In this document: piece by piece, positions 46,737 through 51,919 of the stretch | How the letters are laid out: every line of letters starts with the position of its first letter | Position numbering within the stretch: position 1 is the stretch's first letter | NCBI GenBank assembly: GCA_946184675.1 | Contig: CAMHFW010000002.1 | Coordinates: 1-51,919 of the forward strand | Direction of reading: 5' to 3' | Length of the DNA: 51,919 nt | Source of the DNA: an uncultured Clostridia bacterium | GTDB lineage: Bacteria; Bacillota; Clostridia; Lachnospirales; Lachnospiraceae | Made by a program: the position numbers and the translations under genes | The notes under the pieces: generated by a model | The model's input: the letters and a program-made list of their open reading frames with translations, nothing else | What the model was told of the DNA's origin: nothing | The model's database searches: none

Positions 46737-48785
46737 TTATGTGTGAGCCGGAGCAAAGGTAACCAGAAATACCGGGTTCTGTGCCTGCATGAGATGGCTG
46801 GAACCGGCTTTTTTTATGCGGCTGACCTGAATCTGGACGATTTCCGGTTCAGGCAGGGCAAGCTCTTTTGTCGCTTTTTGTAATTCCGCCAGCGTTTCCA
46901 GGGTGATGGCGGAAGCCACCATTTTTACCTGCGGATTTTTCTCCAGCAGAGTTTGCAAAATCTCCCGGATCCGGCCGCCGCTGCCGCCGATAAAGGCATG
47001 CGTAGGCGCAGGCAGTTGGGCAAGCGCTTCCGGAGCGGCTCCGGCGATGACTTGCAGATGATCTGCCTGAAGTTTTACGGCATTTTCCCGGATCAGAGAC
47101 AGGGCTTCCTCTTTTCGTTCAATGGCATACACCTGGCCCTCCGGAATCATGCGGGCCGCTTCGACGGCAATCGACCCGGTTCCGGCGCCAATGTCGAAAA
47201 AGACTGCATTCCGAGTGAGTCCCAGTTTGGAAAGAATGACGCTGCGGATCTCGGATTTGGTCATGGGGACCTCTCCGCGGGTGAATGCCTCATCGGCCAG
47301 ACCGTGTGTGACCGGTTCCTGAACAGCTCTGTCATATTCCAGGTAAAGAACCGAAAGAGGCGGAAATTCACGGCCGGCAAGGTCTGCCGGACTGCCGCTG
47401 ACGAGGGATTCCTGCGGAGAATGCAGGCAGGAACCGACAGTCAGCCTGGCGTCGCCCATCCCCTGCGCCAAAAGATTCTGACAGATCTGGGGAACATCAT
47501 CCTTTTTCCCAAGCAGAACCAGGAGTTTCCCCTGTGTGCGCAGATGAGTGCTCACCGGCGTGCTTTGTCCGTGCAGGCTCAGGATCCGCACATCTTCATA
47601 GCTTTTGCCCAGAAGATCCAGAAAATGCACAGGCGAGGAAATGCCGGGCAGCGGCCGGATGCAGAAAGTGTCCGCATGCGGAGCCAGGCATTCGCGCAGT
47701 CTGGCAGCACCGCTGTAGAGACCGATGTCTCCGGAAAAAAGGACAGCAGCCTTCCGGATCTGCGGGTTTGCAAGCAGGTAATCTGTGATCTGCGGATAGT
47801 CATAGGAACAAAAGGTCTTTTTGCCGTAATGAGCCGTCATCTCCAGAAGCCGGTTTGCCCCAATCAGCAGGTCGCAGGACCGGATGGCCGCATCAGCTTC
47901 CAGCGTCAGCTGACTGGCCGACATGCCGCAGCCAATGAGAAAGACCTCGCGGGGCGAGCCGTTTGATATCGGTCCGCAGACACTGTCGAGCATAGCGGTG
48001 GCCTGTGCCAGGCTCAGACAGTCCGGATCCGCCGTTGTCTCCTCAGGTCTGCACAGGACGAGAACATTCGCGCCTGCTTGCTTAGCGGCTTCCATTTTCT
48101 CTGGGAAACCGCCCTTCTGGCCGCTCTCCTTGGTCACCATGGTGATCGGCGCATGCGCAAAATTGGGATGCTCCTGCCCCCAGCGGCTTTGGACAGATTT
48201 CAATGCAGCTAGATTGCTTTCCGTGGAAAAAGGTCCCTGCGCGCAGATGATATGGCTTCCCGGAAGACCCAGGGAAAGAATCTCTTCCAGCATACCCGGA
48301 ACAGGAAGAATGCGGGCGAAGATCCGCTCTTTGGCATCCGGAATCTCCATGAATCGGGGCAAGGTTTTGCTGCCGGTTGTCAGGAAAATGGGTCCTCTTT
48401 TTCTGCGAAGATAGCGGATGGCCTGGTCCAGGTCTGTGGCAAAATGGACGTGGTCACCGGGATAAGGAATCTCCGATTCCCGCAAAATGCGCAGGCAGCG
48501 GATCCTTTCCGCCTGGCATGCAGTCCGGATATTCCGGGAAACTTCCTCTGCGTAGGGGTGGGTGGCATCCAAAACCAGCGAGTATCCCTCGCTGTGCAGC
48601 AAATCTTGAATCTGCCCGGCATCCAGACGGTTTGTGAAGATGCGGATATTGGAGGCGGCGGGCAGCAGGTTCGCGGCATACTCCGTGGCCACACTGACAT
48701 CCAGCAAAATGTCTTTTTCCGCCATATGCTCTGCAATCAGCCGGCCTTCCGTCGTGCCGGCGAAAAGAAGAATCTTAAGTCTCAT
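46737..48785 (-). CDS. cobK-cbiE-cbiT: Triple fusion: precorrin-6A reductase (CobK) - CbiE - CbiT; start re-called at 48785
   Basis: KILLFAGTTEGRLIAEHM CobK; VFLIGCGMSASQLTLEADAAIRSCDLLIGANRLLE CbiE; AVFFDIGAGTGSIAVEAARM CbiT. Confidence 0.9.
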   Translation of the reverse strand: MRLKILLFAGTTEGRLIAEHMAEKDILLDVSVATEYAANLLPAASNIRIFTNRLDAGQIQDLLHSEGYSLVLDATHPYAEEVSRNIRTACQAERIRCLRILRESEIPYPGDHVHFATDLDQAIRYLRRKRGPIFLTTGSKTLPRFMEIPDAKERIFARILPVPGMLEEILSLGLPGSHIICAQGPFSTESNLAALKSVQSRWGQEHPNFAHAPITMVTKESGQKGGFPEKMEAAKQAGANVLVLCRPEETTADPDCLSLAQATAMLDSVCGPISNGSPREVFLIGCGMSASQLTLEADAAIRSCDLLIGANRLLEMTAHYGKKTFCSYDYPQITDYLLANPQIRKAAVLFSGDIGLYSGAARLRECLAPHADTFCIRPLPGISSPVHFLDLLGKSYEDVRILSLHGQSTPVSTHLRTQGKLLVLLGKKDDVPQICQNLLAQGMGDARLTVGSCLHSPQESLVSGSPADLAGREFPPLSVLYLEYDRAVQEPVTHGLADEAFTRGEVPMTKSEIRSVILSKLGLTRNAVFFDIGAGTGSIAVEAARMIPEGQVYAIERKEEALSLIRENAVKLQADHLQVIAGAAPEALAQLPAPTHAFIGGSGGRIREILQTLLEKNPQVKMVASAITLETLAELQKATKELALPEPEIVQIQVSRIKKAGSSHLMQAQNPVFLVTFAPAHT

Positions 48786-48858
48786 GGCAAGCCCCTCCTC
48801 CAAAGTGTCTGCTAAAATAGTTGTAAAATAAGTATAGCATGAAGAGAAAAGATGGTCT

Positions 48859-48894
48859 AGGACTTGCCTCCTCGTCAGCGCTGCGCCGCCTATT
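48859..48894 (-). repeat. 36-bp module shared with the element at 2024-2059
   Basis: Reverse complement matches 2024-2059 at 33/36 positions without gaps. Confidence 0.8.
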
Positions 48895-48926
48895 AAATCC
48901 TGCCGACTCTCCCTTTGAGAAGATGC

Positions 48927-49240
48927 GGACAGTATGATCATGTGCCGCTTAGGTTTCGTACTGTCCGCACTTTTTGAAAAGCAGATTCAGGTCGACAACA
49001 CTTGTTGGCCGGACAGTATAGGTTGGGATGTCTTATTATTTATACTGTCCGGGCTCTTTGAAAAGCAGACACAGGACGACAACGCTTGCTGACCGGACAG
49101 TATGGGTTGGGATGCCTTATTATTTGTACTGTCCGGGCTCTTTGAAAAGCAGATTCAGGCCGACAACACTTGCTGACCGGACAGTACGATTTGGCGTGTC
49201 TTTCCTTTCGTACTGCCTGATCCATTTTTGGCAGATCAAT
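48927..49240. repeat. Tandem array of four ~84-bp hairpin-containing units, last one truncated or diverged
   Basis: GGACAGTA starts at 48927, 49011, 49095 and 49179: exact 84-bp spacing. Each unit holds (C/G)CGGACAGTA...TACTGTCCG(G/C), imperfect in unit 4; spacers conserved (CTTTGAAAAGCAGA...GACAACRCTTGYTGRCC). Confidence 0.93.
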
Positions 49241-49319
49241 GAAGAGGGAGCAGCGCAACCTGTGAGGGCAGCCCGAGTCGTTCAATACAGAGAGAGGGCT
49301 GCGCCGGATGGCAGAGGAC

Positions 49320-49349
49320 TTGAGCATTCTTTGCTGTCTGTGGTATGAT
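49320..49349 (+). promoter_or_regulatory. Candidate promoter for cbiA
   Basis: TTGAGC-18 bp-TATGAT. Confidence 0.4.
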
Positions 49350-49457
49350 GGAGACAGTGCGGGCGGCGCCTCCTGGAGGCCCGGGATATGCCGGGACAGC
49401 GGAGAAAATCAGGCTGCGCGCAAGAAGAGAAAAGGAAGGACTGGTGGAGTGGCTGAT

Positions 49458-50921
49458 ATGGCAGTATTTCAGATTCCGCGGATTATGATTGCGGCGCCGG
49501 CCAGCGGCAGCGGCAAGACCATGGTCAGCTGCGGCTTGCTTGCGATCTTGAAAGAAAAGTACCGGACAGCAGCATTCAAATGCGGCCCGGATTATATTGA
49601 TCCCATGTTCCACCGGACCATTCTCGGGACGCCCTCCCGCAATCTGGATTCCTGGCTGGCGGATGGGCAGACCCTGCGAGCTTGTCTGGCCCGGGGAGCC
49701 ATACAGGCGGATGCCCGGATCTGCCTGATGGAAGGTGTAATGGGCTATTATGACGGTCTTGGCGGCAATAGCACGCAGGGCAGTTCTTATGAAGTTTCGA
49801 CCATCACGCAGACGCCGGTTATTCTGGTCGTGGACGCGGCAGGAGCAGGACTTTCGCTGGCAGCTCTGATCAGGGGCTTTCTGGACTATCGCAGCGATCA
49901 GCAGATCCGCGGCGTGCTTCTGAACCGGTGCAGCCAGAAGCAGTACCAGGCACTTAAGGATGAGATTGAGAACACGCTGCATATCGCGGCACTTGGATAC
50001 ATTCCCCGCCTGAAAGAGATCCATTTCCCGGGAAGACACCTGGGCCTGATGATGCCGGAGGAGATCCGGGACCTGCAGGAGCGGATCGGAGCCTTTGCAG
50101 AAGAATTGAAGAAAACGGTCGACATAGAACGAATCCTGGAAATTGCCGGGGCAGCACCGGCTATAGAAGTGCCGGATGAGGCCGTAAGATCTGCAGTCTC
50201 AGAGCGAGACGCAGTTTCAAACCACGGAGTATATTCGGAGATTTCAGCTTTGGAAACTGCCGGCCCTGTCCGGATCGGGATTGCGCGGGACGAGGCCTTT
50301 TGTTTCTATTATGAAGATAATCTGGACCTTCTGCGCCGCTTTGGAGCAGAGCTTGTTCCCTTTTCACCGATGCATGACCGGAAACTGCCGGAGAACCTGG
50401 ACGGAATCTGGATGGGCGGCGGCTATCCGGAGCTTCATGCTGAGCGATTGTCAGAGAACCGAAGCATGCTGGCGGCAGTCGCGGAGGCAGTGGCTTCCGG
50501 GATGCCGGTTCTGGCGGAATGCGGGGCCTATATGTATCTGCATGAGCAGATGGAAGATGCAGACGGAAAGGCCTGGCCTGTGGCAGGGGTGATTCCCGGG
50601 AAAGCTTACCGCTGCGGCAGGCTGGTCAGGTTCGGATATTGTCAGCTGAAAGCGGAGGAAGACACCATACTCGGCCCTGCGGGAACGACCCTGCGGGCAC
50701 ACGAATTCCACTACTGGGACTCGGAAAACACGGAAGGAGCCTTTACAGCATGGAAACCCGGCAGGCCGGAATCGTGGAAGTGCATGTACCGGAAAGGGAA
50801 CCTGCTGGCAGGCTTTCCCCATCTCTACTTCCCCGGCGCGCCGGAGGCCGCAAGAAGTTTTGTAGAGACATGCCGGAGGCGGCAGGCTTTGCAGAGACCG
50901 TCGGAGACGGGGAAGAGCTGA
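49458..50921 (+). CDS. cbiA: Cobyrinate a,c-diamide synthase
   Basis: IMIAAPASGSGKTMVSCGLL P-loop, FKCGPDYIDPMFH, AECGAYMYL glutaminase Cys; ATG at 49458. Confidence 0.95.
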   Translation: MAVFQIPRIMIAAPASGSGKTMVSCGLLAILKEKYRTAAFKCGPDYIDPMFHRTILGTPSRNLDSWLADGQTLRACLARGAIQADARICLMEGVMGYYDGLGGNSTQGSSYEVSTITQTPVILVVDAAGAGLSLAALIRGFLDYRSDQQIRGVLLNRCSQKQYQALKDEIENTLHIAALGYIPRLKEIHFPGRHLGLMMPEEIRDLQERIGAFAEELKKTVDIERILEIAGAAPAIEVPDEAVRSAVSERDAVSNHGVYSEISALETAGPVRIGIARDEAFCFYYEDNLDLLRRFGAELVPFSPMHDRKLPENLDGIWMGGGYPELHAERLSENRSMLAAVAEAVASGMPVLAECGAYMYLHEQMEDADGKAWPVAGVIPGKAYRCGRLVRFGYCQLKAEEDTILGPAGTTLRAHEFHYWDSENTEGAFTAWKPGRPESWKCMYRKGNLLAGFPHLYFPGAPEAARSFVETCRRRQALQRPSETGKS

Positions 50922-50988
50922 AAAAGCGAAAAAGTACGGAGAGAAAGAAGAAAAAGCAAGAGAAAAGAAGCTTGTTGGAGGATATATT

Positions 50989-51919
50989 ATGCAGCTGCAG
51001 GAAGATTTACTCAGAGAGGAAATATTTGCGGCCCTGGACCGGATTCCCAGGCCCGATCAGGAGGCTATGCAGGCGGCAAAGTCGCGCTGGAACAGCATTG
51101 CAAAGCCGATCCGCAGCCTGGGCAGGCTGGAGGATGCGATCACGCAGATCGCGGGGATACAGGGAAAGGCTGAGATCGAGATCGATGACAAGGCAATTGT
51201 TGTTTTATGCGGAGACCATGGCGTGGTTCGGGAGGGCGTGACGCAGACAGGGAGCGAAGTGACCCGGATCGTCGCGGATCAGATCGCGGCAGGGCATTCC
51301 TGCGTCAGCCTGATGGCCGGACGGGAAAAAGCCCGCGTTTTTGTGGCCGATCTGGGCATGGACTGTGAGAATTATCCGCAAAAAGAACTGGTCACAGGCC
51401 AGGTGATTGACCGCAAGGTCCGCCGCGGAACGGGAAATATCGTCTGTGAGCGGGCCATGACCCAGCAGGAATGCCTGCAGGCGATTCATGCTGGAATCGA
51501 GATAGCAAAGGAACTGGCAGAAGAGGGCGTGAAGGTGATTGGGCTCGGGGAAATGGGCATCGGCAACACAACCCCGTCCAGTGTAATCGTTTCGATTTGC
51601 TATGATCTGCTCCCGGAGGTAGCAGCAGATAAGGGAGCAGGCCTTTCTGAGGAAGGTCTGGAGAGGAAAATCGATGCAGTCAGCCGGGCCAGAGACCGTT
51701 ATTGGGCAGAATCCGCTCCCGCGGCGGGAGAAGACCATTTTTCTGCCCGCGTGGCAATCGAACTTCTTTCCCAGGTGGGAGGTGCGGAGATTGCCGGAAT
51801 GGCAGGTGTCTGCATCGGAGCGGCCGCAAATGGAATCACCATCATGCTGGACGGTTTTATTTCCGATGTGGCAGCAGCCCTTGCGGTCTTGATGGAGAGC
51901 CGCTGCAGAGACTATATGA
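50989..51919 (+). CDS. cobT: Nicotinate-nucleotide--dimethylbenzimidazole phosphoribosyltransferase, truncated by window end
   Basis: Open frame from ATG 50989: LGRLEDAITQIAGI, VLCGDHGVVREGVTQ, GLGEMGIGNTTPSS. Absent from the ORF track because it is incomplete. Confidence 0.93.
   Translation, partial: MQLQEDLLREEIFAALDRIPRPDQEAMQAAKSRWNSIAKPIRSLGRLEDAITQIAGIQGKAEIEIDDKAIVVLCGDHGVVREGVTQTGSEVTRIVADQIAAGHSCVSLMAGREKARVFVADLGMDCENYPQKELVTGQVIDRKVRRGTGNIVCERAMTQQECLQAIHAGIEIAKELAEEGVKVIGLGEMGIGNTTPSSVIVSICYDLLPEVAADKGAGLSEEGLERKIDAVSRARDRYWAESAPAAGEDHFSARVAIELLSQVGGAEIAGMAGVCIGAAANGITIMLDGFISDVAAALAVLMESRCRDYM

Noticed and set aside
48927-49240. CRISPR array
   Set aside because: The whole 84-bp unit is conserved, including the would-be spacers; no unique spacers and no cas genes.
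48786-49457. Cobalamin riboswitch upstream of the cob genes
   Set aside because: No B12-box-like sequence could be recognised by eye; the region is occupied by the 84-bp array. Infernal with RF00174 would settle it.

Overview
The window is a Gram-positive, Lachnospiraceae/Clostridia-like chromosomal segment (taxon inferred from gene content only). Most of it is housekeeping: argS, an Orn/Lys/Arg decarboxylase-gmk-holB-ricT-trmN-rsmI block, a DUF885 lipoprotein, tatD, rsmA, a potABC(D) polyamine transporter with a XRE/cupin regulator, an iron-type regulatory patch (Fur, DUF3793, flavodoxin, DUF2325, DtxR), NUDIX, hydrolases, hinT, murG, PucR, an ABC exporter, mtnN, a dihydropyrimidinase, two tandem CBS/DRTGG family II pyrophosphatases, and a cobalamin cluster (cbiD, cbiF-cbiG fusion, cbiH, cobK-cbiE-cbiT fusion, cbiA, partial cobT). 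The most exciting item is a compact three-gene cassette at about 12,979-19,612, between rsmA and the pot operon. It encodes a 570-aa orphan helical protein, a PP2C phosphatase with intact metal motifs, and a 1394-aa protein that reads as Ser/Thr kinase - Rossmann (TrkA_N-like) - RyR domain - CARF-like region - wHTH - PD-(D/E)XK nuclease (Card1/Can2/DUF1887-like). This looks like an undescribed phospho-regulated nuclease, probably a defence or stress system. Other non-coding items: a four-unit 84-bp hairpin array in the cobalamin locus; a ~190-bp element with 20-bp perfect inverted repeats that shares a 36-bp module with the border of that array; a 25-bp-stem REP-like palindrome before tatD; a three-operator DtxR-type regulatory region with a candidate small RNA; and an unlisted 54-aa small protein gene. 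All domain calls come from reading motifs by eye; no searches were run.
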